Below are positions 11,226-22,136 of a DNA stretch of 64,000 bases, one piece after another. The notes below the pieces were generated by a model. That model did not search any database and was not told the origin of the DNA. It was given only the letters and a program-made list of their open reading frames with translations. Source of the stretch: Thermoascus crustaceus. Lineage: Eukaryota > Ascomycota > Eurotiomycetes > Eurotiales > Thermoascaceae. The first letter of the stretch is position 1; each line of letters starts with the position of its first letter. The DNA lies in NCBI GenBank assembly GCA_001599835.1, contig BCIC01000002.1:2111031-2175030 (forward strand), read 5' to 3'. The position numbers were made by a program, and so were the translations under genes.

Positions 11226-11479
11226 GGAGACGAATGGCAACCTGGGGCGTGGATGAGATATATCCAGAGCCTTCAAGCAAGATGAGGATGAAGTGTAAAA
11301 TCCTGTAGGGACGGCTGCACGCGGCGAGATCCCTGCTGGTTGTGTGTGGGCTGGAGATGCTGTACGCGGGCGCTGCGCGAGATGATTCATCGATCGAAAG
11401 CGGCGGCGGGATCGCTCAGACGAACGACAAAAAGCGCCATTCTTTTGCCCCTCCACAACCCCACCATACAACATCCATC
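11226..11479. promoter_or_regulatory. 254 bp bidirectional promoter of lto1 and mes1
   Basis: Only 254 bases separate the start codons of lto1 (minus) and mes1 (plus), so the two genes must share regulatory sequence. I see no TATA box. The mes1 leader shows an A/C-rich stretch just before the ATG (CCATACAACATCCATC). Confidence 0.6.
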
Positions 11480-13496
11480 ATGGCAACAGAACCCAAGATT
11501 CTGCCCGTGAAGGGCCAGAGAAATATCCTGATTACCAGCGCTCTGCCCTATGTCAACAATGTTCCTCACTTGGGGAACATCGTCGGCTCCGTGCTGAGTG
11601 CGGATGTCTTCGCAAGGTGTCTCGTGCCCACTGCTCTCCGGTCTGACTCTTCGAGGCTAACAGCACGGCAGATACCACAAAGCCTGCGGACGAAAGACCC
11701 TCTTCATATGCGGAACCGATGAGTACGGTACTGCGACCGAAACCAAGGCATTGGAAGAAGGCGTGACGCCGGAGGAGCTCTGCGCAAAATACAACAAGAT
11801 CCATCAGGAAGTGTATCAGTGGTTCGACATCGGGTTCGATCACTTCGGTCGCACGCCAACGCAGAAGCATACCGAAATCTCCCAAAGCATCTTCAAGAAA
11901 CTCTACGATAATGGATTCTTAGAGGAGAAGACGGCTGAGCAGCCATTCTGTGAGAAGCATGACTCTTTCCTAGCTGACCGCTACGTGGAGGGCGAGTGCC
12001 CGCGATGCCACTACGACGACGCACGAGGAGACCAATGCGATAAATGCGGTCACCTCCTCGACCCCTTCGACCTTATCAATCCACGCTGCAAACTCGACGG
12101 CGCTACTCCTGTCCGCCGGGAGACGAAGCATATCCACCTGCTCCTTGACAAACTGCAGCCTGAGATCGAGAAATGGGTTAATGATGCCAAAGAAAAGGGC
12201 GACTGGCCCAAAAACTCCCGTGTCATTACCGAGTCTTGGTTGAAGGAGGGTCTGAAGTCTCGTGGTATCACAAGAGATCTGAAATGGGGTGTGCCGGTCC
12301 CCCTTCCAGGATATGAGAAGAAAGTGTTGTATGTGTGGTTCGATGCCTGTATCGGTTACCCGTCCATCACTGCGAACTACACGAATGACTGGGAGCTCTG
12401 GTGGCGCGACCCGGAGAATGTGCAGCTCTACCAGTTCCTCGGAAAGGACAACGTGCCGTTCCACAGTGTCATCTTCCCTGGTTGCCAGATTGGAACAAGA
12501 GACAAATGGACCATGCTCCACCATCTCAGCACTACTGAGTACCTGAACTATGAGAACGGCAAGTTCAGCAAGTCCCGTGGCATTGGTGTCTTCGGAAACA
12601 ACGCGAAGGACACCGGCGTGCCCCCAGATGTCTGGCGGTATTTCCTTCTGAAGAACCGTCCTGAATCGGGAGACTCGCAGTTCGAGTGGCGCTCGTTTGT
12701 AGACAGCAACAACAGCGAGCTGCTCGCGAAACTCGGCAACTTGGTCAACCGCATCATCAAGCTTGTGACTGCCTCTTACAACTCGACTATTCCCGAGTTC
12801 ATAGTCCCAGAGAGCTTCAATCCCGCGCTCGATGACATCACCGCGCTTCTCCGCCAGTACATCAAGGAGCTTGAAGGTGTCCACCTCCGTGCTGGTGTCC
12901 TGACCGCCATGAAGATCGCTGAAGCCGGAAACGGTCTGATCCAGGCCAACAGGCTGGACAACTCCCTCATTGCAAACGAGCCCGAGCGCGCCGCGGCGGT
13001 GGTCGGTACCGTGGTGAACCTCATCTACCTCTTGTCGAGCGTCTTCTACCCGTACCTCCCCGCCACTTCCAAGTCCATTCTGGAGCAGCTCGACGCTCCG
13101 TTCGCCAACATCCCGTCTCTCGAGGACATCAAGGATGGCTGGAAGCCTGTGGCCATGAAGCCCGGCCACAAGATCGGCAAGGCCAAGTACCTCTTCTCGC
13201 GCATCGATCCCAAGAAGGCCGACGAGTGGCGCGAGTTCTACGGTGGCTCCCAGGCGGAGCGACAGAAGAAGGAAGAAGAGGCGGCCAAGCTCGCGGCCAA
13301 GAAGGCCGCCAACAAGGCCAAGAAGAAGGAGAAGAAGGGCAAGGGCACCGGTGCCGCAGAGGGCGCTGGCAAGAACGTCGAGGCCTCTGCCAAGGGCGAC
13401 GCGGAGAAACCCACCGAGACGACCGAGGGCAAGCACGATGAGGCGGTCGAGAAGGTCACGGATGGAGTTGCGCAGGTTACGATCCCGAGCTCGTGA
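11480..13496 (+). CDS. mes1: Cytoplasmic methionyl-tRNA synthetase
   Basis: Exons 11480-11616 and 11672-13496 encode 653 residues of a class I methionyl-tRNA synthetase. The HIGH motif is HLGN (residues 30-33, in PYVNNVPHLGN) and the KMSKS loop is KFSKS (from about residue 343). A zinc knuckle, CPRC..CDKC, lies in the connective peptide, and the Met-pocket segments LYVWFDACIGYPS and FLGKDNVPFHS are present. The anticodon-binding helical domain follows (RSFVDSNNSELLAKLGN). The C-terminus from about residue 580 is a Lys/Ala/Glu-rich tail (AAKLAAKKAANKAKKKEKKG) likely to be a non-specific RNA-binding appendix. Unlike yeast Mes1 there is no N-terminal GST-like domain for binding Arc1. The 55 bp intron interrupts the Arg codon of FARYHK. 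Confidence 0.96.
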
Positions 13497-14454
13497 ATTG
13501 TTTCTTTTCGAGTTTGAACTTGCAAGAATCTCGGGTCTGCTTTTTTTATGACGGTTAGATAGGATGGTTACTGCTCACTGCTGTAGATCTTGAGTACAAG
13601 TACAGTTTTCTATCTATATCTATATCGATATCTACGGATGGGGGCGTGGTCCACCTGGGAACTGGGGAGAAAGAGGACTGAGTAAGAAAGGCTTGATGTG
13701 GTGTGATGCGGCGCGACTTTCAGGACCAAAGAAGCATTCGAAGCAAGATGATAAAGCAATTTACCCATTTCATACTTTGTGTGCCATGTATAGGTGTAAG
13801 AAACGACAAAGCAGTTGACACAGCAAGTGATGGACGCTGCATCAGGTTCAACTATGTACGTATGTACCTACATCAAGGCAGGGCAGAGAAAATTAGAACT
13901 TCGTCCTACCTATTTTGAACCTACGGTAGAGGATTGTGCGTGCTTAGTCTCCTGTTTGACCAAAACCAAATATCTACTTGATGAAGACAGCATTGCCAGG
14001 TTTATTTTGTAATTTTTTGTCATTGTTCTTTTCTGTTTCACCTCCCTAATATCACAAGCAGCCCCTAAAAGGCTGGGTGGGTGACTATTACATAGTGTAG
14101 ATATCTAGGAGAGCCTGCTTTTCCCTGCCGGCAAGAGGAGAAAAACCATCTGTCTTCCCAATCACGCACATATGTAATTCTCTCCGTCGCAGGCCAGTGA
14201 AGTTGGAAAAAAGAAATATAAAAAAACTGCTCGACCAAAATGATGATTCGCTGATATGCATTCCCGAGAAATCCCGTAAACCGCTGGAAAGGAGGAAAAG
14301 AAGTCCATCATCGATCGACTCACCAAGTCTATGGCTTCATAATCTCTCTCGCTCTCTCGCTCTCTCGCTTTTTGTTGATGAAAGTCACGCCAGGCTTGTT
14401 GTCATGTTCTTTCCTTATGTCAAACTCGTCCCAGTTCTCTCCCAAGGCCTTCCA
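13497..14454. other. Spacer between convergent mes1 and rae1
   Basis: Nearly 1 kb of non-coding DNA holding two 3' UTRs. It contains a TCTATATCTATATC repeat near 13610, AT-rich DNA, and a CTCTCTCG microsatellite at 14343-14369. Small frames here have no support. Confidence 0.5.
14343..14369. repeat. CTCTCTCG microsatellite
   Basis: About three and a half tandem copies of an 8-nt CTCTCTCG/CTCGCTCT unit. It lies about 85 bp beyond the rae1 stop codon, so it may be transcribed in the 3' UTR of rae1 as GAGA repeats. Confidence 0.8.
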
Positions 14455-15611
14455 TTATCTTGTCTTTCTAGCGCCAGGTCTAGGTTTCACTTCCTCTGGA
14501 GTAACAGGATGCAGCATGACTTTGTTGGGTGTCTGTGGGGTGTTTGCGGAGTAGCCCTTGCTCCAGTCGTAGCTAACCGCATACGCAAAGATGTTGCCGG
14601 TACGGTTGAACGCAGTGCTTGAGATGGTTCCACCCACGGATGGGTATCCCTTCAAACGGTGCTTGGCATCCTTATCCCAGAAGTGGAAGGTACCGTCGCT
14701 ACCCGCAGTGCTGAACGTACCGTGGACAGGGTGGAAGGAGATGGCGTTGACGGCGTAGATGTTGCTGATATCGCGGTTGTTCGGTGGCGTCTCACGATGG
14801 CACTTAAAACTAAAGTTCGAGCTGGAGTCCTTGTCCTCGACGTACTGAATGGCGCAGCGGCCTTCAATACTGCCCACGGCAAAGCCCGTCGCGTCGGTGA
14901 AGCAGCTGACTACCCGCGTCTGCCACTTCAAGGGGGACTGCATAGTCTTGTAGAACTTGGTGGGGTTGTCGAGGTTGATGATGTCGATGTATCGGTCAGC
15001 TGTACCGATGACCAGCAGCTTGTTCTTGACGTCCATCGTATAGACACGCTCCTGGCATTCCACAGTGGCGATCGGGGTCGACTGTCGGAGATCCCAATAC
15101 TTGACAGTCTTGTCCCACGAACCGGTAACAAGGAGAGGTTGCGCTGCATTTCCGGGGTTGGGAATCATCTGGCAGCATCGGACAGGCGCGTCGTGTGCGG
15201 CGACCTGGATCGCGGTAGTAGTATTCGCGGAGAGATCGAGCATACGAGCAGCCTTGTCAGCGCCGGCTCCGACGACCTTGGTTCCATCCTACGCGTTATC
15301 AGCAATGAGATGGGTTCTATGGCAATGCATATGCGCGTGATACTCACCGGAGACCAGCAGCAATTCAACACGGGCCCTTCATGTTCGAAGAGAGCCTTTC
15401 CTTCACTCTGTCCCTGCTCATTAATTTCGTAGATGCGGACTTTCTTGTCCCATGATGCCACAGCAAGATGTTCGCTGACAGGCGAAAAGCGAAGGTCAGA
15501 GATACTGTCTTCTGGTGGCGAGGTCAGGGCAACATCTTTCGAGATATCTCCAGTGGTATTGGTCTGGCCCGCTGTCGTCGACGTGGAGCCGACGGAACCG
15601 AAGAGCGACAT
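14455..15611 (-). CDS. rae1: mRNA export factor Rae1/Gle2 (WD40)
   Basis: Exons 15611-15348 and 15288-14455 (phase 0) encode 365 residues, the usual size for Rae1/Gle2. This seven-bladed WD40 propeller docks on the GLEBS motif of Nup98-type nucleoporins and takes part in poly(A) RNA export and spindle assembly. Visible blades include SISDLRFSPVSEHLAVASWD-KKVRIYE, GPVLNCCWSP-DGTKVVGAGAD-KAARMLD, QPLLVTGSWD-KTVKYWDLR, KLLVIGTADRYIDIINLD and HPVHGTFSTAGSDGTFHFWD. The C-terminus has the family's NRTGNIFAYAVSYDWSKGY followed by a basic tail. The intron falls inside blade 2, at SP|DGTK. The N-terminus (MSLFGSVGSTSTTAGQTNTT) is low complexity. Confidence 0.95.
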
Positions 15612-18446
15612 TCGAAGGGAGCGAGTTCTCCGTCCTCAAGATGGAGTAACCTTCTCTTGGATGTAAGCGATGAGAAAAATTTTCTCCAGGTCTCGAGGCG
15701 CGGTTGAGAAAGAGGGAGAGTTGTGGTCCTCGAAGCTGAAGCGCGTGAAGCTCATATGTATCTGGCGACGCAGCGTTCTCAGGCACTGCCCTGCAAACAC
15801 GGCAAACAGACGCCTGCCTATGAAAACTTAGGTACCTGTCGGTTGTGTCCGCTCCGCAGGCAACAGAAACGTCCTGCATCGAATTTCTGCGCAGTCAAGG
15901 TGAATTGAAAGAACGTTTTTCTTATTCTTCCATTAGATTTTTTCTTTAATCCAATCCATCTTCAGATAAGCCAACACAGGCAATTTCGCTTTAGTTTACC
16001 TATACTGCACAGTACCGTACTTTACCATGGACGTACAGTATGGTATGGTACAATACCGACCGATGTCCCTAAAGCTTCCCCATGGGTCATGCATTCACGC
16101 TTGACGTAAATAAAAGCCCTTAATCTTTTTGCTAATACCATGTAAAGTCATTAAGACCCAGCCCAAGTACCTATACTTCTCGACAACATTTGTTGTATGG
16201 TCCCATATAGTATATGTTACCTCCTAGGTTAATTACCTTATCCAGGTAGTCCAAGGACCTACCTCAGTAGACAACCATATCTTTCGTCACCCCCTCCCTG
16301 CAAATTAGCGGCTTGGCTGATCGCTATTCTAAAACCACGTAATTTTGAAGCCACTGGGGGTACCTGGTCACTATGATAGGTCACAGACCCTAGGCGAAGC
16401 CAGTCCAAATCAAAATATAGCAAAAGCGGCAACGAAGGTGGCTTGGACAGGGGTATAGGGTAACGAAAGATATGGTTGCCTACTGTAGATAGGTAATATC
16501 TTGGACAAGGTGGCAGATGAAAGAAAGAGAGCAGAAACTATCTTCCATTATGTACATACCTCTATAGTATTAGACGGTCCTCCACTGATACGGATCAGTA
16601 TTATACAGGTACCGATCCTGCCCGAGTTTCAGCTAGCTGATTTATGATGGGTATCTACAGTATCAGCCAGCTTCCAGATCAGTAATGTGATTCCGTACAG
16701 TGTGCATACCAAGGTATTAGATTGAGTAGTGAACAGTAAGCTCATCTTTGAGGAGTAGATAAACTTAAAGCGGACTTGGCCTGTTCTTCCAAGGTACCTT
16801 CAGTCCCAAATGACAAATTTTGAGGTTCTTTCTTCTACACTGTATGTCGTATATAGCATGCGGAAATGAAGTTTAGGCAGCATGGCTGGAAATAAGAATA
16901 GGGGTATCTCGGTTTACTTCGATCCGTTTGAATTACTTATCGGAATCTTGGTTTTCACACACAGAACCCGCAGCTGTGAAGCACATTGTTGGGGGTTCTA
17001 CTATTTTGAGCTCCTAGACCTAGATATAAACTAATATAATTACTAGAGACCAGTCAGTTGATCAAATTCCGTCAATGTTAATCTCACGAGTCGCTATAGA
17101 CCGAAGATATCTCGTCAAGAATGGCAAATTTCTCTCTCGGAAATGACGCGGAGCGGGGAATCATGCATGAATTGAAGGCCGGTCTTCAAAGCTAATAACC
17201 TAATGTTTGGAATGAACAATACGCCACTGGTATGAATCGGTAGACCTTATCCTTAATATAATTCTACAAAGGTATCCATGAGGTAACAACCACGGCAGTA
17301 TCATGAAGGAGGGGCCACCTGAGGATATATGAGGTCTCTTCAAAAGCTACCTGCCATGTATTATCTAGCAGTCTAGCATCGACGTCAATGGCGAAACAGG
17401 GATAAACTCCTCGACCACACCTCCATGCAGAAGCCGTTTGGTCTGGATGCTGATACCAAGAAAGACAGTCAGTTCCACATTGTCCTGCAAGTCCAGCGTG
17501 TCTTGGCCGGGAATAGCTGCTGATTTGGTCAATGCCAAATGCGGATTGCATCGTATGTGGATACAGGAGGACTTAATGGGTTGTTCGTTGGATAGATCGC
17601 CAAAGGGAGCGAGTGGGTATGATGCGATACCCCACAGGAAGCCAAGTGGAGCTGATGGGCTGGTGGGAACGCGGGGTGCAGGCTTAGCGGCGGTAGCATG
17701 ACAGCTCTCGTGTGATCCGGCTCTGCCGGATACAGACGACGGCCAGCTGACCCGGACTGTCTCCTGCAGATGGTATGACATGGAATGTCTGCATCCAGCT
17801 CTATCTAGGAGGTACATTCCAGGGAAGGACGGGATAGAGGCCTAGAACGGGCAGGGATGGCAAGAAACAGGCAGGAGACAGCGGTAACGGCGATGCTGTA
17901 TGGACGCGGAGCTCTGTATGTCCGCCCATCCTGAGGTCATCGATGAAACAGAGCTGGGAAGCTTACAGGCCAGCTTCATACCGTACACGCGACGCCCTGC
18001 CAGAATGAGCCAATCAGCGGCAGGAGAGAGTGGTAGAGGACCCTGGCAGGACGCTGCCAACCCCGCCTGCGGTCCTGTCGTACTCGATGCCGTGGCTGCT
18101 TGTACGGGACACAGAGCATGCTCGTCCATCCGGTCACCTGCCAGCCGGCGGTGCGAGACCCCAGCTGGCTCTCCTTCTCTTGCTTCCCCTCCTCCTCCTG
18201 GCTCCCTTCCTCTCTTCCTGATCCTGCTTCTTGCTCCCTGACTGTCCCGGTCACGGTCTCTCTGCCCAACTGCTACTCTCCAATCTCCTAAGGTAAGCTT
18301 TTGTGTTTCTGTTCCTGCAGTTCCTCATCCCTCTCTCTACCTGTAGCTTGTGTCGTAGGCTTCGTCCATCTAGTTTCTTGTGACTACGCTCCTCACCTTC
18401 ATCTCACGGATACAGACACTCCAATCCCACACACCTCAAAGACATC
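15612..18446. promoter_or_regulatory. 2.8 kb gene-poor region between divergent rae1 and the DUF6699-like gene
   Basis: The longest gene-free stretch in the window. The first 300 bp form the rae1 promoter, and 18150-18446 is the CT-rich leader of the next gene. Between about 15900 and 17300 the DNA is AT-rich, with many short GGTA/TACC palindromes and a MITE-like inverted repeat at 16265-16485. From 17300 to 18150 the GC content rises, and a few open frames of under 150 codons occur on both strands without any recognisable product. A non-coding RNA cannot be excluded. Confidence 0.45.
16265..16485. mobile_element. MITE-like element with 28 bp terminal inverted repeats
   Basis: The left arm, 16265-16292, and the right arm, 16458-16485, are inverted copies that match at 26 of 28 positions; the core reads AACCATATCTTTCG on the left and its complement on the right. 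The arms continue imperfectly outward (CTACCT against TACCTATCTA). The interior of about 165 bp has no coding capacity. Size, inverted ends and AT-rich setting suit a miniature inverted-repeat element. I cannot see a clean target-site duplication, so a plain hairpin-forming repeat is the alternative. Confidence 0.55.
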
Positions 18447-19284
18447 ATGTCAGAAGAACTCACCAAGGTCGACTCTGCCATCGCCGGCTTGTCGATATCT
18501 CCTCCCAAGGACGAGAAGAAGGTCAAAACCCATAGGCGGGTCAGTTCGACCGCTGCGGGTGTCTGGAACATCAACGATCTAGGTAAGAATGCTGCCTTAG
18601 AATAACAATTGGTAACGTCCGGATGTGGCTAAATTGTACTCCTCACAGAGAAGGAGGGAATTGAGCTGGAGATTGCCATTGAGACCCAGAAACTCAATTG
18701 GTAAGACTGTCCCTTACCCTGCCTAGCCTTGACGGCTACATCAACTTCCCAGACATTCTGTGCTTTCATGCTAGTTGGCTGCTCTCAATAAACAGAATTG
18801 CATTGTTAGCTGACATCTTTTGTAGGAAACTCAACACGTCACCATCAAGCCTAGAAGACAAAGATGCTCTCAAGAAATACCTCGTCACACCACCTGTCAA
18901 GAAGATTGACCTGCACTTCCCGCTGGGTCTGTCAGTCACAGCACGGAACCTAAAAGGAGTCACAATTAAGGATGCGCTGGACGCAATCTACAAGCAATTC
19001 AAGAAGAAGGTCAGGACCGTTCATCCTCCTTGTGATATGCTTACCCTGTTTGCATCGTTTCCACTTTCAATATTGTCTGTGATCATATTCTCGCATTCAC
19101 TCTCCTGGAAGCATGACGGTTAATGTGATTCCACCTTCAGGCTGATGATGAAATGGGGGACAAGCCCATCCTCGCTGGCTTCGAGTGGGACAAGGAAGAG
19201 TCATGGACCAGCCTGATTGTACATCAGAAGAAGGAGGGCGCCCCGCAACCCAAGAAATCCAAGAAGAAGGGCGGCGAGGCATAG
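18447..19284 (+). CDS. Small DUF6699-like protein of unknown function
   Basis: Exons 18447-18582, 18649-18700, 18826-19009 and 19141-19284 encode 171 residues. The central part (IELEIAIETQKLNWKLNTSP, then PPVKKIDLHFPLGLSVTARN and LKGVTIKDALDAIYKQFKKK) resembles the fungal DUF6699 domain, which typically combines a short beta-rich part with a 'VTv.DVl.aIy' helix. My assignment rests on remembered pattern only. The N-terminus carries a basic, serine-containing stretch (KKVKTHRRVSSTAAGVW) that looks like a kinase target. The C-terminus ends in a lysine-rich tail (PQPKKSKKKGGEA). No signal peptide or membrane segment is seen, so it is probably cytosolic or nuclear. The four-exon structure is clean, with all phases matching. 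Confidence 0.75.
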
Positions 19285-20657
19285 GCTGCATCTGCCTATA
19301 TCGTCTTCCCTACTGACCTTGGAAAAATGTCTTTCTATGATGGGAATGGTAGCTAGATGGCCATGAAGCTCGACTCCCCTGTCTTTTATTTCGGACGTTT
19401 GTAGCTCTTTCTGCACTTCAACTCTTCTCCAAAGAAACTGGCTGTGAAGCTCTACCCTGTGTGGCGCTATGTAAGGTTTGCTGCTTGCTACTCGATAGTT
19501 TGGCTTCTCTGCATTGCGTTTCCTTCTCGGTCGATGAGGATCGTAGAAACAACAAAGAGGGAACGGGGTTCCAGTCAGTCTGCTTAATTTGTGCTAATCT
19601 CCTCTTCTGAGGCTTATGTCATCCCTCGTCCTTTCCATGCGAATGCAAAAGGTGTCGTCGTGCTCCAGTGGCTGCCCTTATTTTTTTTTTTCTTTTTTTT
19701 TTTCACGATGTGATGGACAAACCGAACGGTCCTTTTCTGACTTTGTCATATGCCATTCTTTTTCCTCCCAACAGTGCTGTAGTGAATCGAGTCCCTCGTT
19801 CAATATAATTACATTTATGAATCCAGTTACACAGCAGATGACTCGTCATCTCTTAGGGACCGTAAAGAGCAAAGGTATTTGCTGAAGAGCTCCCTATCTG
19901 AGCGGGGACTGTGATGGTATCATTCCTAATGTCTCTTGTGATAGCATTCGTAGAGTCAAAGACCAAGAACAGTCAAGCCCTTGGGCCAAGTTAATGAGGA
20001 CTACATAGCTCCATATATAACTGACAATACTCTATATCCCGGTTCAATTGACTATCAGCTTGCACGCATGTGCTATATAACAATAATTGTCCTAATTTAT
20101 TACCTACTCCATGGATACGCACAGTGAATCCAAAACATCAACTAGGTGCAGTAAGCAAGCATGTACAGTATACGACACGGAACAAAATAGCATCAGGTGT
20201 ATACAAAAAGGAGGGTGCTGTGCTTCATGGACTATGTACTGTACCATTCATCCGTAGTCCATAGCCTGTAGGTGCTGGGGTACCTAGATATATATGAGGC
20301 TTTTGTAGTGCGTACTGTACATCTGTACAAGACACAAAGTCCAAACCGGTGATATAGGAAGAAGATGTAAGCGACTAAGACAAAATTATTAGGTACCGGC
20401 GTGCAACCCCCGTGGGAGATCTTATCGGCAAGCGAGCGGGTGCCTAGGTATTTGTGTCTTGTTCGATGTTTATCACCGCTGCGCACGAGGCCAGCTGACA
20501 TGATTGTTAATAACCAATTCTCCGAATTATCGAAATCTTGGCTGAGGGAGAGCCTTGTAGAGCGCTGACCGCTGACTCCTGTAGTCTGTATATCCACGAT
20601 GGATCGAGACTCCAAAAGGTACCTACCTACCTACCTAGGCAGCTGTTTTGAATCGTT
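19285..20657. other. Gene-free region between convergent DUF6699-like and PGAP4-like genes
   Basis: About 1.4 kb of 3' flanking DNA. It contains a T-rich tract at 19679-19704, AT-rich DNA at 19900-20250, and a run of four TACC units ending in a CCTAGG at 20620-20640. The short frames present (for example 20232-20615, minus) look random. Confidence 0.5.
20620..20640. repeat. Tandem TACC tetranucleotide run with CCTAGG
   Basis: Four TACC units in tandem run into TAGG, making a partly palindromic sequence. Similar CCTAGGTA palindromes recur in other AT-rich spacers of this window. Confidence 0.75.
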
Positions 20658-22136
20658 TCATATACTGAGCTCGAACATGATATAGAGGACCAAAACCTCA
20701 GAGAAAAGCCCCCACCGGGCGGCCTTAGCATCATTCGTCTCAAACGCAAAATTCCACAACCGCTCCGCCACGCTGAGATGGTACTTGGGCCTGGTCGTGT
20801 AGTCGTCCGCCTTGGAGCTCTTCCGCCCCACGTGCTGCAGCACGCTCGGCGTCAAGGCCCAGCGGATCTCGCCGTTCAGATCCGCATACTCCTCCGTGAG
20901 CATGTCGACGTACCCGATGCGGCGCGACTCGTACCACGCCAGGAGGTCCGGGACCCGCGACCGCGGGAAGACGAGACCCTGCGAGCAGCAGCCGAATCGG
21001 GGCATGTCGTGCACGCCGGGCGGGATGGGGAGCATGGTCACTCTGCCTGCGGCGAAGAAGAGGGCGATGAGGAGCGGCGTGCAGACGCCGCAGAGGAGGA
21101 AGATGGTTTCATTGGTCAGGAAGCGTCGTCTCGTCGTCGTTGAGGGAATGAGGAGGTAGTGGCGGGTTCCGAGGAGGAGCACGGCGAGTGTTGCGATCAC
21201 GATCAAGGAGCAGAAGAGGTAGATGGGCCATTCTTCGATGTTCCAGCCGAGGAATTCTTCCGTGTAGAAGAGGCGGAGGTAGAGCCCTGGTTGCTTTTCT
21301 GTCAGCTAACATTCATAAGTCATAACCGAATGTTGGAATAACGCTACTATATCAGCAAGAGAAGGAAACTCACACTTGGATGCCCCCATAGCAGCAGTTT
21401 GCCGCTCCGCGATACGCAGAGCGTCTCGCGTCCGATGATACCACTCATCAAGAGCAACTATATCATCTTCCAGCATGACCACATACGAAGCATTAACAGC
21501 ATAGCACGCCTTGAGCAGATACGCATAGTCAAACAACCCCTTCTCCCTCCCCGAGACCTTCGCGTGCTGGTCTGTCTCCAACCCCCTGATATGCTCAATA
21601 TCCACCTCGTCCGGGTCATACAGGAGAACAGTATCGGCAAGCTCGTGCAGCCATCTCTCCGAATACGCGGGATGTCGGGTTGGATCCGTGTGCGCGATGA
21701 ACAGGATCAGATGGATGTCCGCCCTCTCGGTCTCCGACAGGTCCGCCAGCACCGTGCCTACCGTGGTCTTGAAGTACCGAGCGCCCTCGCGCGCAATGGA
21801 GGCGACACCGACGCAGAGGCCTGGGCTCTTCTCGTGCTCCAGCTTCTTCTCCTCTGCCACTTTGTGAGAACCCTGGGGAAGCTTGTGGGCAGCAGCATCG
21901 CTGTTGGCCTTGTCAATGAAGGCGTTAGCCTGCTCCGCGCGGACGGTCGAGTACGCGGGGCGGTAGCCACGATTGGGATCGAAGAATAGGGACGTAGGGT
22001 CGCGGAAACATCGCATGCGGGCGTACTGCACGAGTAGTAGGTATAGGAAGAGGAAGACGAGAAGCACATGGACGGTGTGAGAGCGGAGGGAGAAGGAGGA
22101 CGACGACGACACTGGCCGGTGACTCAGGAGGCGCAT
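20658..22136 (-). CDS. PGAP4/TMEM246-like Golgi glycosyltransferase
   Basis: Exons 22136-21374 and 21286-20658 encode 463 residues. The layout matches human PGAP4 (TMEM246), the Golgi enzyme that adds GalNAc to the GPI-anchor glycan: an N-terminal membrane anchor (about 22-40), the first half of a GT-A domain (LCVGVASIAREGARYFKTTV, and YVVMLEDDIVALD with an EDD motif at 223-225 in place of DXD), a hydrophobic hairpin (about 275-294 and 315-334), then the second half (VTMLPIPPGVHDMPRFGCCS). The fungal donor sugar and acceptor are unknown. At the intron the nearest CAG acceptor (ending 21299) would join to T|AA, a stop; the next AG (ending 21287) gives T|GG and WLYLRLFYTEEFLGW, which I prefer. 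Confidence 0.78.

Noticed and set aside
11970..13436. 488-codon minus-strand frame opposite mes1
   Set aside because: It mirrors the codon bias of the highly supported methionyl-tRNA synthetase exon; Leu/Val/Gly-rich with no motif.
14343..14369. CTCTCTCG repeats as a possible CRISPR-like array
   Set aside because: Perfect 8-nt tandem microsatellite without spacers, in a eukaryotic genome.
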